A stretch of 64,000 nt of DNA from Diphasiastrum complanatum (GCA_029204225.1 CM055103.1:57426878-57490877); one strand, 5' to 3'; numbered from the stretch's first letter, positions 30,184 through 43,293 are shown. Numbers and translations are program-made. The notes: a model not told the origin generated them from the letters alone.

Positions 30184-30225
<42 letters not shown>
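30184..30225. repeat. (CT)n microsatellite
   Basis: About 21 CT units. Confidence 0.95.
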
Positions 30226-30227
<2 letters not shown>

Positions 30228-30242
30228 CTTGCCAAACCCATT

Positions 30243-30437
30243 TTGGATTTTTCTGAAATGCATCTAAGTAGTTGTGAATTGTCAAAAATTCTTAACTCAG
30301 TGGACTTAGATCATGAGCAAATAGAGAAGAATAAGATCTTAGCTGAATTCAAAGATGTTTTTCTAGTTGAATTACCTCATGGAATACCACCGTCTAGGTC
30401 GGTAGACCACATGATTGAGCTAATTTTAGGTAGTCAC
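30243..30437 (+). pseudogene. Ty3/gypsy pol fragment, left half
   Basis: The frame reads ILAEFKDVFLVELPHGIPPSR then VDHMIELILGSH. This is the conserved gypsy segment just before the RT domain (L.eF.DVFp.eLP.glPP.R..dH.Ieli.Gs). It breaks at the hAT target duplication GTAGTCAC (30430-30437) and resumes in frame at 40803. Confidence 0.88.
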
Positions 30438-30454
30438 CAGTGTTGGGTGGGTAT

Positions 30455-32350
30455 ATGGGGTTATGGCTGGTATTAACCCGAGTATCATAACCCCTACCAG
30501 CCTGGTATATAAAAATGAGATATCCACCAATTACTAGGATGCCTCTGGTATTAAGTCGACAATACCATGGTCAAAATCAAACCAGTGTGGTATACAAATC
30601 TAAAATACCCGGGATATATCCAGACTAGGACAAAATTGAGGATACAACCCTATGTCCGGGTATCATATCTCAAAAAAGATTATTTTAATTACAAGCCTTC
30701 AAATAATCATTAAATGTCATTAATACTCATATTAAATAGACCATCCATCTCTCATGTCTCATTAATTAGACTACAGCCGGTTCGCTATTCCCATCGATCC
30801 TCTATCTCCTCCATTTTTCCTCAGGGCTCCATCGAACTTGTTTCCTTTGCTTGCGCCTCATTGCTCACGCCTCATTGTTCTTTGCTCGTTGGTGTTGATG
30901 CTGCGCCTCATTTGCTCCTTGCTCCTTGCTGGTTGTTGGAAGCGCCAACCACCTCATTGCTTTGCTTGTTGCTGGCTGTTGGAAGTGCCACCATACACAG
31001 GGATACAAAGGACCATGTATTTGAATTGAAGTTGGTATGATAGTCCGTTTTGACAATATGTTTGATGTGGATGATAATTTCACCAGTAGTCTGAGTATTG
31101 CATTTATGAGTTCTGAGAAGTAATGCCTTGTCTCAATATTTGTAAAAGTTTGGTTTGGTTTTGTCATAAGCGGTGTTGAGAAGTAGTCTATGCCTTAGGA
31201 ATGGTAGCATATCTTTCCTAGCCAGAAGGCCTTAGCCTCAACAGATAGTCATTGGATCAATATTAGTCTGCATTGCAACACATATCTGGCTCAACACTCA
31301 CAAGGTAGCAAGCATCTGTGGCCAGAAACATCTGCTTGAGATGATGTACCCTACTTCCACATCTTCAGATAGCTATCCAGCAGTCGTGCTCAACCATTAA
31401 TGGATACAATGATCTGGAAAAGATCCTTTCAGAGGCGAAGGAATGTTGAAGAGCACCCTTGCCCAGCCGTTCATGAGTCTGTCAACAGGGCGTTGACAAC
31501 CCTGTCCCTCAACGCAGCCTCACTTCTCCTCTTCCTCTCTGATTAGTATAGAGTCATCCTATCCCCCATAGTTAGTCACGATCCCTACTCTCTCTTTCTC
31601 AATGGACAACATTGTTTGATCTTGCGCTCTGCCAGAGCCTTCAACAAGCTCTACATCTCTCTCTATCGAGCCAGCAACCTCTTCTGCCAACGAACTTCAT
31701 CTCCTTCAATGGACGAATGAAACACATGAAGAAGAAGAAAGGGGGGGCCTTGAAGAAAGGGGATCCGTGATTTTAAATTGGTGTGAAGAACTAAGACCAT
31801 CGTAGTAAGATATGCATTCCCATTATGCTTATGCTGATTATACTACTTTTGAACTCTGCTCCTCCTTTAGGAACAATAATTCATTGGTAGACATTAACTA
31901 CTGTTTTTTAGCTCAATGATATCAAACTTACAACAATTTTTTTGGAGGTAAACTATGTGAGTAAGTTATCAAATTTTGATGCTAACCCAAAGTAATTTTC
32001 TAAAGTTCCATCATCTAGTCTTCAGCAAATTATTTCAATGCATAACAGATTGAATAAAATCTTACTCTTATGGAAATTCCTCAGTGTCAGTTGTCCTAGT
32101 AGATACACTGTAGATTAGTCCATGGCTAGTAGGCTTGTATAGCTTACATAATCACGTTAAATTGCTCAAATGTTCCCAAAAAAATAGTTTTCCTAATACT
32201 ATGAATTGAATCGCATGAAACTGATGAGCATGCTTTGTATGGACTAAAAAGATGGCAACATCTTTCTTCTTGTAGATCTATGCTGTTAAGGGGGTCACGC
32301 TTCTTTTGTAGAAAGTTTGACAGTTACCAAAGAGGAAGAGGCATTGTGGA
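30455..32350. other. Left non-coding part of the hAT element
   Basis: After the subterminal GGTATT cluster there is a stretch with two CTCATTGCTC-type repeats (about 30850-30970). No gene is recognised before the transposase. Confidence 0.5.
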
Positions 32351-32356
32351 GAGAAT

Positions 32357-34065
32357 ATGTGGTCCACTTGCAGAAAAATCAAAAAAAATTGGGCACCCTA
32401 TAACATGAACTCTACAACATGGGGCTTTTATGTATTGAATGAGCCCAACATTGAAGTAGATGTCACATGTCCTCAGACTATGCGATGTTTCATATGTCAC
32501 TCTGTAGAACGGGCTCAGAGTAGTACACATACTGTCACACGATCTAGGAAGGGAATTTTGAACTACAATCCGACAAATGGAGTAACTGCTATGAGGAAAC
32601 ATGTGGCTAATGAGCATGCCAAAACATTGTATAGGTATGAGATAGAGAGGAAGTCCATAGAAGTAGAAGAGATAGAGGGTCAAAGTAAGTCTAAGAAGAG
32701 AAAGACAACTCCACCTTCAACTATCACAAAGTTTTTTGGGAGCAAAATCCTTACAAGAACAACGATCCAGCCCAACAACAATTCCTTGAAGATCTAGTCC
32801 TTTATATTACCAAGGGCTATAGGCCACTTTCTAGTGTAGAAAACCCATGGCTTTGCCGATTGGTGATGAGGCAATGTGGTAAAGTAACTTTTCCTTCTCG
32901 CAAACAGCTTGTTGATGAAGTCATCCCTTCCATGGTGTCAAAGACAATGGAGCGATATGTACTCCCCTCCCTTGCTAGTTGTACGATAGCAACAGCCACC
33001 TTTGATTTGTGGATGTCTCAAGCTGGCTTTGATGCTTTCGCTCTTGTCATCAATTTTATAGACAATTCTTGGGTTCCTCGCCATATTATAGCTGGGTTAT
33101 TTGAGGTTCATGACACAGCAAGAGCAGCTATGGGTAGGCAAGTGAAGGAGCTCCTAGCTTCCTTCAATCTCACCAACAAAATTGTGGCATATGTGAAGGA
33201 TGAAGGTGCCAACCTAGGTACACTTACTGTTGCTCTCACCTTCGTCGTATCTTGTGTGCCTCTGCAGCTTTTACATCCATATGAGGAAACCTGTTTTGTC
33301 ATGCAATGTCAATATGCGACAAATGATGCAAAGATTTGTGTGGGCATGAAGGAGGTGAGTTTGAAGGAAGCACAAGCTGCCCTTCAGACAATCACTTGGA
33401 CCAAGAAATCTGGCAAAGGTAGACAAGAGTGGGCAAAGGCATGTAAGGATGCCGGGCTACGACCTCAAAAACTCAAGACACCGGTGAAAACACGATTTGC
33501 ATCGAAGGTAATTTTGTTTGAAGAGACATTGGAATTTAGAGATGCAATCAATCTTCGCTATGGGAGACAAAGCCTAGCATTACAATCTCGTGTCCCGAGC
33601 CCACAAACATGGTCTATAGCCATGGCGGTCACCAACACTTTAAAACCCGTTGTTCATCAATGCATTATCGACCAATTTAGAGGGCATTGGCTGCTTTTTG
33701 ATGCATTGGCTGCATCACTTTCCATGTGTATGAAGATGCAATGAGATTCTGCCCAATGAGCTGAAATGAACCCTCCCTTGCAGCTAGGGAATTTTGATTC
33801 CGAGCTGGAGAATTTATGTGCCCGTATGCAAGTTGAGGTAGTTCACGTGTTGCATGCATTCCTCTCATTTGCAATTTCATTTTTGCCCGACAAAGCACAC
33901 AATATGCTAGCTCATCCTCAAGAATTGGCTAGATGATGTGCGAATTGATTGCAATGTTGCAGAGCAAGGGGTTAAAGAGTTCTTAATGTCGAAGGACATG
34001 ATGATTGATGACAATGAGGATCTCATTGCATATGCAGGCCTATTCGAAGATGAGGATTCCCCTTG
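32357..34065 (+). pseudogene. hAT transposase (BED finger plus catalytic region), frameshifted
   Basis: Frame 32357-32797 holds a BED-type zinc finger: CFICHS (about 32486) and MRKHVANEHAK (about 32592), then a basic KSKKRK segment. A one-base shift near 32775 moves the frame to EDLVLYITKGYRPLSSVENPW. The large frame to 33744 then has TFDLWMS, FDAFALVINFID, GLFEVHDT, YVKDEGANLGTLT and KKSGKGRQEW...LKTPVKTRF, typical of plant hAT transposases related to BED-domain genes. The C-terminal part is broken by stops, and I find no hATC dimerisation motif. It probably no longer makes active enzyme. Confidence 0.85.
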
Positions 34066-37012
34066 ACATATCTCTCAATGTTTTATGAATGCAGATTTTT
34101 GTTTGTTGCATATTATATATAAAGATTTTGTATAGCGATTTTCACTTTCCTAGTCTTAGAAAAGCAGTTGAAAGCCAAAACACAATAATAACTGTTTAGC
34201 ATGTATATTTATTTTATTGATGGCTACATTAAAAGGACAACTATACAACTGTTATAATATTGCAAGTTAGATCAATGGGTGTACAAAAGAGTTTTCTTGT
34301 TAAAGAAGTGTAGTTCTTTTGCAGGCCCTAAAATGGGAATTTTATGATGCCTTCAGTGAAGCAGGTAAAATAGGAGTTGTGTGCAACTTAGAAGGCTTGT
34401 AGATGCATAATAAATGTTTTAAAATAGTGTTCTTATGCTTTTGTTTTGTCAAGTTTGGGCCAACAACACTTAGAAGGTTAAACAATCTTTTTTTCAATGT
34501 CAATTTTGGGTCGGTAAGATATTCAGACAGTTCAACCAAGAAATCTAGATTCTGAAGAAGAGTGAGAACTCGGAATGATTAGACATCCCCACAGCATTAA
34601 GATCACATGCTTCACAGTTCAGAACTGAACTTAGCAAAACAAGAATGCCACAAGGCCAAATGATTGCTGTAGGCAATGCTTACAATGGGCTACGTTGACC
34701 CTCAACAGTCTTCATAAACTTGCTACTCACTTATTCTAGCAAGCAGTTCCAAACACAACATAGTTCGATTAATTACTGGGTTCAGTTCTAATTAATAATC
34801 TATGCATAGCATAGAATCCATCATTCTGCAGAATCACCATGAATTTCCTAGGATCAGTCAGATTAGATAGTAACGGTAAGAGGTGTGATTCATTCAACAA
34901 GGAACTGAAATGTAATATAACGTTCTTGAAAAACAGAAAGTGTCTGTCACACACTTTTTCAAATTCTTGTGAAGATACAGTCTACATATACAAAGTTTGT
35001 GAATCACTGCATTGATTCAAGCTGACTAAGACAACAGACAATATTTTATTCTGCCATAAATAGCATAGACAGAAGAAGAGCAAGAACTCTACTCCTGCTT
35101 CCTACTTTGCAGAACCATGAACGAACAAATGATAATGAGCGTGAGCTCTGCTATATGTGTTTGAGAAAGCAGGGAGAACGCCCGGAAGATCTGAAACGTC
35201 CTATCTTGTGAGGTAGCCAATGGTTTGCTGCCATGTAGAGATAGTCCAGTTCAAAATGCTACCTCAGCCATCTGGAAACAAGTATGTTGTTATCGAGAAA
35301 CCATGTTGAAAAGAGCCCTTCAAATAATACGTAAAATATATGAAGTCTCCATCTTCTGCCTCTAAAATGTTGAGAGTAATGAGTTATTGAATCAAAGTGA
35401 ACTGGCATATCTTCTTTTGTATCAACTTCTAATATTGATAAGAAACCTTGTACATCGATCTTTTTTCATTGACGACGAACTGAAAATGATGTTTGTCTAA
35501 TCAGCCTAAGTTGATTGTTCAAAATAGATATAACTAACTTTAGATGTGTAAACATAGCCTTCAATACTTCAAAAATGAAGTTCGGAGTCCGCCTAACTGC
35601 CAACTGTTTTTCAATAGCTTTAAAACAGACTTCAAACTTCAATGGTAGATGCAATACGTACGTTCTGGTTTATATCCAGCCTGGTGTAAACCATAAAAAG
35701 GCTACACGTGGTCAGTCTCCTGCCACGTACATCAGAATGAATGTTGACTGGTCAACTCAAATATTTCTTCTGCACAACAAATATTTGTCTGTTGGTCGAA
35801 CGTTTGTCTGATCCTCAAATTTATCTGAGTAGCATTCTTCTATGGTCGAACATTTATTTGTCTGACATCCGAATCTATAAGTTTTTGGTAGCCGACTGTA
35901 AACCGCTTCTGAGAACAAGCATTATGTGGATTCGCCGTAGACAGGTAGAATATAGCCTCAAATATCAGAATACTCAAATGCCAAAAAGACATGCAGATAT
36001 ATTCGAATAAAATATAGTCTAGCATTTTTTATGATCCTCTGAACAACAACAAGGTATAAGTTTGATAAATCGTGATAATAATTCAATAAGAACGTGCATA
36101 CCTTGCAAACAGCCGCTTAGAAGAGATTGTTGGCTGATGGCCGATACCTGACTATACAAGTTGTAAACAACCATGTATAACCTTTAGTATGAAAGAAAGT
36201 GTGCAATTAGATTGGAAGAGAGAGAGACAAACATATCAACAGAGAGTTCAAATGCTCGATAGAATGTTGTTCGGATGTGCGTAATAGCAGACCCTTGAAC
36301 CTTCAGCATTCGAATAGTCAGCATGCCCCTCCGAGTTCAACTGACTGAAATGAAGAGCTTTTTCAAAACAGACCTTTGAATATTCGGATCTCAAATCATA
36401 ATCACGTGATTAAGTTACCAACGCGACTGCTGATCTTCAAATTAAAACCTTTCAAACTTATCTGTCTTGCCCTTCAATGATATATAAAATCAATCGCCAG
36501 CATCAGCCTTGGTTAATGGGTGCGTTGCTAAAGCTTTTCTGCAGATTGCCATTTAGTATTCCGCGTGAAAGAATCTTCAAAAAGAATTGTTATAGACAAT
36601 CGTTCAGAGCTTTAAAATAACCTTCAACAGGAGAGTATTTTGATCTTTCAGATAATCATTTTGACAAAGATACATCCACTGGAATGTCGCTATAGATTCT
36701 CAAAGATGTGTGCCATTTGATAATCATTATCAAATCTGCCTTGATACATTAATGCGCTGCTAGAAATTTATTCAGGCTACTTCAGTGATGATCTCCCCAG
36801 ATATATGAGTGATGATCCTGCGTGCATAATCAATGTGCTGGTTGCCTTAGAAGATGGTGAGAGAGCTCGAATAAAGAATGTTTGCTTCAAACTGGCTCAA
36901 ACAAAAAAGGAGAGAACATCTAATTTGTCTTCGAACTGGCTTGAAGAAGAAATATTCGTCTGTGGGAAGATGCCAATCTGCTTCTCTGGCTGCCACTGAA
37001 GAACACATAATT
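34066..37012. other. Internal hAT sequence without recognisable genes
   Basis: AT-rich, with short ORFs only (for example 36805-36999, acidic then cysteine-containing, no known domain). Part of this could be captured host DNA, but nothing identifies it. Confidence 0.45.
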
Positions 37013-38045
37013 TGAAGAAACAAAACATTTCTAATTACAAAGCTTTGCTAGCTTTTAGCCCTCTACCTGACGAAGATGTTCGCAAACACGAAAGTCAAGA
37101 GACACGAAGCACGAAAGTTTTGCGAACACCTGACGAAAAGACACAAACACGAAAGATTCGCGAACGAGAATCTTTTGCGGTCGAGCACGAGAGAGTCAGA
37201 CGGCGAAAACGAAACCAACGACGCGACACAAAGAACGTCGTGAAAGACTTTCTGCCCTCATGCTCGAAAGAGTACCAGCGAAGATCATGCAAGTACCTAG
37301 AAGTACAGAGATCTGATCTGATGGCATGACTTCAGCAGATACACTCTAGATCGTGGCTAATCTGCCACTCTTGTAATTGCTAGATGATACTTGACACAAG
37401 ATGACAGAACACACATACAGTGTAGCAGTCTGATGCTAGTAAGCAATCAAGACGCAATACAAACAAGAAGTCCACCTGCGTGCGAGACGAGTTCTGTGAT
37501 CATGATCCATAGATATCCACAAGTCCGCTAGTAAGCGAGACATCTATTCGTGAGAGAACTGTATTTCTCTCACGCCAACGCACTGCGTGGATCTGCATGC
37601 AATGCTTGAAGAATCAGAGAAAAATCAATAGATGATTTTGTAGCAATTGTGCACATGTCAATTTATGATGTATGATCTTGAATGCAGATGTATCTGCTGT
37701 TATTCGTGTGTCTGATTCTCCATTCATTTCAATTCCACACATTGGTTGAATTTGTTGAATGCTGCATTAATTTATAAACGTAGATCAGTTGTGCCTGACT
37801 ACATTCTGGAGGACTGTAGGAGTGACTTAGCTGGCAGTGTCCAACTACCACATCTGAACTCCATCCGAATTGCGTTGAATCGTGGTTGCTTCACTTTCGC
37901 GACTATTTCACGACCGCGAATTCTTTCATCAATGGTATCAGAGCATATCACCAATTCTCCTCATCATAATTATGGCTGCGAACCTGTCTTCGAACAAGAA
38001 AGAATGTCGCGACAAGGGGCCTTCGTGCTCGATCTTCAATAGGTG
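37013..38045 (+). mobile_element. Nested copia-type LTR (37013-37931), PBS and gag leader
   Basis: The 919-bp LTR begins TGAAGAAACAAAACATT and ends ATTCTTTCATCA. One base later comes TGGTATCAGAGC (37933-37944). A short open frame follows (MAANLSSNKKECRDKG, from 37972), then the element is lost. The LTR is homologous to the solo LTR at 42179-43293: both share CTACATTCTGGAGGA.TGTAGGA and CAAAGCTTTGCTAGCTTT. It lies wholly within the hAT element. Confidence 0.8.
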
Positions 38046-38915
38046 CCCTTCCAATATGCCTTCAATAGCCTTTTCATAAAAGTGATCATGGTAGTATGGC
38101 TAAAGGCTCGAAGTATTATTCAGGAGGCCTAGTGACCAATTAAGGGCTCGAATATTTCAATGTTGAACATCAAAATGAATAAGGTTCAAAGAGTGACCTT
38201 ATATTTCCACACTTAGACTAAAAAGTTTCCAAGGCCTCTTCCACAAAATGAGTAGCCTCCACCCATGACGATTTTTAGACCATGCGCAACATTAGACTCA
38301 GAATCACGACTGAGAATGCCCAGAGAACATATCAGTTAAGCTTCAAAAATAAAGTTAGCACCAAATATTGGCAAGCCAAAAAAGTGCCTCCAGAAATACA
38401 TACAGGACTTTGGCAATTAAAATGCTCACAGTCAATGCCATAAATGTAATATCTTCATCTTAGAACTGGCCTCAATTATGTCTTGTCGACACAAACTTAT
38501 AGCTTGACCATGGCAAATAATATCAGGAATAAGTGACAACTCCACCAAGTACTGCATCAGTTAGCAAAACCACCGATTTTCTGACAGAATGGTCAATAAA
38601 ATTGACCATTATAAAATTCAGTGTATCACAATAGATTTCTCAAATAACAGTGATTCACATGGCCTTGAAATGGGCTGCAAAATAATGAGTACAAGCTAAC
38701 AAAGTGGCTGTAAAATGTGTTATTTCATGTTGGTAAGTTGACCGCAACAATTGGTAGTTCCAATAAATATCTTCATATGCGAGATTGACAAAACACAATT
38801 TGGCCTCATTTTTAGCAACCTATAGGGCTATAAAATAGGGACAATAAGACTAAAAATCTAGAGCTTTATTGAATGTTTAATATAAGTGAATTAGGAGAAT
38901 GTTCAATAGTGTTCG
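38046..38915. other. hAT interior, nothing recognised
   Basis: No coding or structural signal identified. Confidence 0.4.
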
Positions 38916-38919
38916 CTTT

Positions 38920-39525
38920 AACGTTATCATGATCATATATTGGTTGATTCAGTATTTGGATATAGATTGCAGAATCTGTGCTTGCAAGTTTGCTATTAGT
39001 AGAGGTAACTATGAGTTTATTGTCTCAAGGATATACAGAAAAAGGTGAGCTCATATTCAAAAATTGTGCTTGATTTGTTGGCAATGATCTCAATTCGGCA
39101 TATCAAGCATTTCTATCATGTTTGTACAATAAAGATTCTTGTCACCACCACTAGTGTAGAAATGATCAAAGAAAATATATAAGCTCATGTAAAATTCATC
39201 TGTTGTTTTGTTTGCAAACAATCTTTTCATAAATCCAGCTTAAGAAGCGTTTTCATCAATGGTTGGGCATGCTGTATAGTGCAGGTTCTTGTCACTACAA
39301 TTAGTCTATGGATTTGCTCCAGTAGAACTTGTGTTTGATCAGTTTGCAAACAATCATTATAATCCAGCAAATAAAGCAGCTTTCGTCGATGGGTGGGCAT
39401 GCTATACAACACAGGTTCTTGTCATTACCAATAGTGTAGAAATGTTATCATGATCATATATTGGCTGATTCAGTATTTGGATATAGATTGTAGAATCTGT
39501 GCTTGCAGGTTTGCTATTAAACAAG
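38920..39525. repeat. Tandem repeats inside the hAT element
   Basis: A block starting GTTATCATGATCATATATTGG recurs at 38923 and 39436. Between the two copies, units sharing CAGGTTCTTGTCA and GGGCATGCT recur at about 39265 and 39390. Confidence 0.8.
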
Positions 39526-39529
39526 GAAT

Positions 39530-40560
39530 GGATTTGTTGCTTACTGTAACATCACGACTTGCCATGCACTTTTTGGGATTTGAGGTTTGAATTTCAATTT
39601 AGGATTTTTTTTGTTTTGACTTTTGACCTTTTTATTCTAACAATAATTTAATTCAATAAGTCTCTTAACATGCTACGCCTGTTCTTGTAGTCGCTTTCAA
39701 TTGAATCATATGGCATCTGGAGGACGTCTGGAATCTAAACGGGCCTAGGAGCACCTCATGGTAGAGCTTGAAGCTACAACAATGCAATAAGCTAAGATTT
39801 TGTTGTGATAGTTTGCATATTTGTTAATTGAGACAAATGATAAAGCATGCTTTGTTGTCTCTTTCAAGCTATGTGCTGAAAGATGAGTATACAATATACG
39901 TAAAAAAGTTACAACTGATGAATAGCATCAACTAGCTATTTTTTTCTTGAATTTTGTGCCCAAGTAATGAGAAATGTTTCCAAAAGAAATTTGATTTATA
40001 ATGTTTGAAATCTGCATTTTGTATTTCTTGTGTCTACGTTTAATTTATTACTTGTAGTTGTCAATTTGGATGATGAGCTTTAGTCGGTTGATGTTGTTGC
40101 TAAAGGAGATGAAAGTACTTTAAATTTGAAGTGTTATAGTGATTGCTGCCCAAAATAATTAATTATCTTGCATGTAATTGTACATGATTTTATGTACCTT
40201 CAAACTTCATTAGAATATCTTTTCCTAAATCCAGCTTCAATGCCCCTGAAATTGTAACTAACTATGCCAAAAAACTGCAGAAACCACATTCTCTTTGAAG
40301 CATTGAGTTTAACTCCTAAATCTGAGCAAGTATAAATGATGCATATCAACATAGTTAGAAAGAGAGAAAATGCCTAGCTGAATTTGTTAAATTCGGGCTG
40401 AATTAATTGCACGTAATAAATTAATCAAGTCGAGCTCATAAATAATATTCAAAAGAATCAACAAAACTCTATTAAATGCCTCCTTTTTCAAACAAGAACA
40501 GGGCTTGTAACTTGTAATTATAAGCACAATGCTTTCGTTGCACCATCTTATTTTTCTAAC
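39530..40560. other. Right non-coding part of the hAT element
   Basis: Gene-free and AT-rich up to the right subterminal AATACC motif cluster. Confidence 0.45.
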
Positions 40561-40802
40561 AATAAAATTCTAACTATCTATACCCGGGTTTATGATCGGG
40601 TGTTATTATCTTTGCAATACCAGTACGATCCATACCAGTTTGAAGTTTGTAAATTATGTCTATGTCCATACCCAACTGGTAATAGAAAATTTATTTATTT
40701 TAATACCATAGATCCGCTTGGTATTAGAAAATGCGAAGTACTCCAATACCATGACTGGGCTGGTATTTGAAATAGTGATACCCACCCAACACTGGTAGTC
40801 AC

Positions 40803-41115
40803 CCTATCTCTAGACAACCATCCCGGTTTTCTAAAAAAGAAGAGATAGAGATTACTAGTCAAATTGAAATTTATCTTAAGATGGGTCATATTCAGCCAAG
40901 TATGGGGTGCTCATATTCTTTTGAAAGCGAAGAAAGATGGAGGCTTCCGGATGTGTGTAGATCAATTAGGTGGGGCTAAATACTTCACAAAAATAGATCT
41001 CATAACTAGATATCATCAAATCGGGATCCATCCGAATGATGTGCAAAAGACTGGTTTTCGGACGAAATTCGGTCATTGTGAATTCCTTGTGCGTCCTTCT
41101 GGATTGACAAATGCA
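40803..41115 (+). pseudogene. Ty3/gypsy reverse transcriptase fragment, right half
   Basis: It continues the frame of 30243-30437: PISRQPSRFSKKEEIEI then YLKMGHIQPS. After a small frameshift it reads WGAHILLKAKKDGGFRMCVD and LGGAKYFTKIDL..RYHQI...TGFRTKFGHCEFLVRPSGLTNA. The stretch between MCVD and the LGGAKYF motif (normally YRALNK...) is deleted. The catalytic FVYIDD block is missing because a LINE follows. Confidence 0.9.
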
Positions 41116-41124
41116 CGCGACTAC

Positions 41125-42178
41125 ATTGTGTTGGTCTCATATCTATTGCTTGCATTGCACCAACTGCTTTTCTCGGAAGTTGTGCTCTTGTTGCCTCTGC
41201 ACTAGTCTCCAGGTTTCAACAGGGTAACCAACCTCTTCTTCTGATACAGTGGCTCACTAGCAATTTTGCTTTTCAACAAGCTCTACTCACTGCTCGAGAT
41301 TTACTTCTACCACTTGTACAACCTTTTGTGCCTCCCTTCGAATCTTTGGTGACAAATCAATAACGAGTCTTCAGAAGACTATTACGGAGCATCTTCACTC
41401 TTATTCCTTCGGTCAACTTATCGAAGATTGTCCCCTCCATTATTCTCCATCTGGATCTTGATAAAGCCTTCGATCGAATCAGTTGGGATTATATCCTGGC
41501 TTCTTGTCAAGCTTTCGGTTTCCAACCCTCCTCCTTGTGCTTTGTGCGTGCCCTTTACTACTCGTCCTCTGCTAAAATTCTTTCTAATGGGTGCCTTTCT
41601 GATAGCTTTGCCCCTACTGGCGGCATTCGGCAAGGTTGCCCTTTGTCCCCCATGTTGTTCGCCATTTCCACTGAACCCTTGTCTTGCACCTTCCATCATG
41701 CGGCCTCGTTCTCCTGTATTTATCCTATCGTTTCTCCTTTGGGCCCTCTTTCGCATCAACTCTTTGCTGATGACGTTACTTTGCTCTCCCTCCTCTCTGA
41801 ACCCCATATTACTCATCTCCTCTCTCTTTTTCGAGAATTTTGCTACTGTTCCTCCTCTCTCTTGAATTACTGGAAATCAGAACTTCATGTTATACATAAT
41901 TCAGTGCCTTCTTGGGTTTCCTCGCAAGGATTTCGCATTGTTCCTCCTGGCACTGTTACCCGCCTACTGGGCATTCCCTTTGGTATTCATTTTGTCCTCT
42001 TTCTAGTGCTCTCAATGGTTCCTTTGGTCGTTTTCTAACAAACGAGCCTCTTGAGACCCTCGTTTTATGTCTTTTCCCTCTCGGGTTTTGGTTGTCCGCC
42101 ACATCCTCTCTGCTTTGCCGGTATTCTTTTCTTCTATTGTTGTTGCTACCCGTTCTTTCCATGATTCTATTACTAAGG
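41125..42178 (+). pseudogene. LINE (L1-type) reverse transcriptase, left part
   Basis: The frames read LDLDKAFDRISWDYI (from about 41452), GGIRQGCPLSPMLFAI (about 41611) and QLFADDVTLLS (about 41758). These are the non-LTR RT blocks with the catalytic F-A-D-D box. Frameshifts and stops interrupt it upstream. It ends at the solo LTR and resumes in frame at 43299. Confidence 0.88.
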
Positions 42179-43293
42179 TGATGAAAAGTGCAAACTTAAA
42201 ATTCCAGTAAAATTTTGGTAACGAACTGATAGGAGTCTCTCGAACGATTCACGATATTGTTCTGATCACGAATAATTTTTACTCGAAAAGAATTCGCGAA
42301 AAAAGATCAATCAAGCTTTGTAACGAAACGAAACGAAACGAAGCGAAACTAGAGGAAAGAAAAGAATTCGAAAAAAGATCAATCAGGCTCTGTAACGAAA
42401 CGAAACGAAACTAGATACGAAGCAAAGTGAAACGAAACTTGAATGAGTTCTAAATTGATTTATGCAGAAAGCCAAGTGATCGCGAAGTGAAGCGAAAACA
42501 TTCACAAACAAAATCAGTTCGTGTGGAATTCAGATATGATTGCTGGTCACTGCCGGCTATATCATTCCTACAATCCTCCAGAATGTAGACAAACACTACT
42601 GATCTACGTTATAGATTATTATAGCATTCAACAATATCAAACCAATGTGCGAAATTGAATAAACAAGTGAATTAGATACACGAATAGTAGCAGACAAATA
42701 TTCATTCGAGATCATACAATCATTCAGAATAATATGCGCATAACAACTACAATATTATTATTGATCTTCTAATTTCAAGCACTGTGTGACAAATCCACAT
42801 AGTGCATGGCGTGAGAGAAATACAATTCTCTCGCGAATAGTGTCTCGCTTACTAGCGGACTTCTGGATCTGCTGATCCTCTTACAAAATTGTCTCGCTCA
42901 TAGGCGGACATGTATTCTGAATACTTTCGTCTTACTATTTTATGCATCAAGCAGAAAGTATATAGTTCGCGAAATTTTTCGTGTCGCGTCGTGTAACTTC
43001 CCAAATCAGAAAGATTAAACATCTACAACTAATCATGGATTACAAGAGTGGCAGATTAACGTTCTAGAATACTTCTCCTGATGTCATGATATATGATAAA
43101 ATACTTGTACCCATGGTACTTGGCTGATCTTCTTAGTCCTTTGTGGAGCACGAATGATTTTGTGTCGTGAAACAATTTCGTGTCGTGTGTCGCGAAATTG
43201 TTCACAAACATTTTCGTTTCGTGTGTATTTTCTGTCAAAATCAGGATGGAAAGCTAGCAAAGCTTTGGCAATAGAACCATTTTGTTTCTTCAT
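42179..43293 (-). repeat. 1115-bp solo LTR inserted in the LINE
   Basis: It is bounded by TG (TGATGAAAAGTGC, 42179) and CA (TTTTGTTTCTTCA, 43293), with the 5-bp target duplication TAAGG at 42174-42178 and 43294-43298. On the minus strand it matches the LTR at 37013-37931. It contains (ACGAA)n-type arrays (about 42319-42351 and 42393-42417). Removal restores the LINE frame (DSITK joined to ALRQFLWAGKR). Confidence 0.9.

Larger units (their letters stand above)
30438..40794 (+). mobile_element. 10.4-kb hAT transposon with TIRs and target duplication
   Basis: TIR CAGTGTTGGGTGGGTAT at 30438-30454 and its exact complement at 40778-40794. The 8-bp target duplication GTAGTCAC lies at 30430-30437 and 40795-40802. 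Both subterminal regions (about 30455-30660 and 40560-40777) are rich in GGTATT/AATACC motifs, as expected of transposase-binding repeats. Inside are a transposase remnant (32357-34065), a nested LTR element (from 37013) and tandem repeats. Removing the element and one duplication restores a continuous gypsy reading frame. Confidence 0.93.

Noticed and set aside
41418-41816. Minus-strand 132-aa ORF
   Set aside because: It is antisense to LINE RT motifs (GGIRQGCPLSP and FADD).
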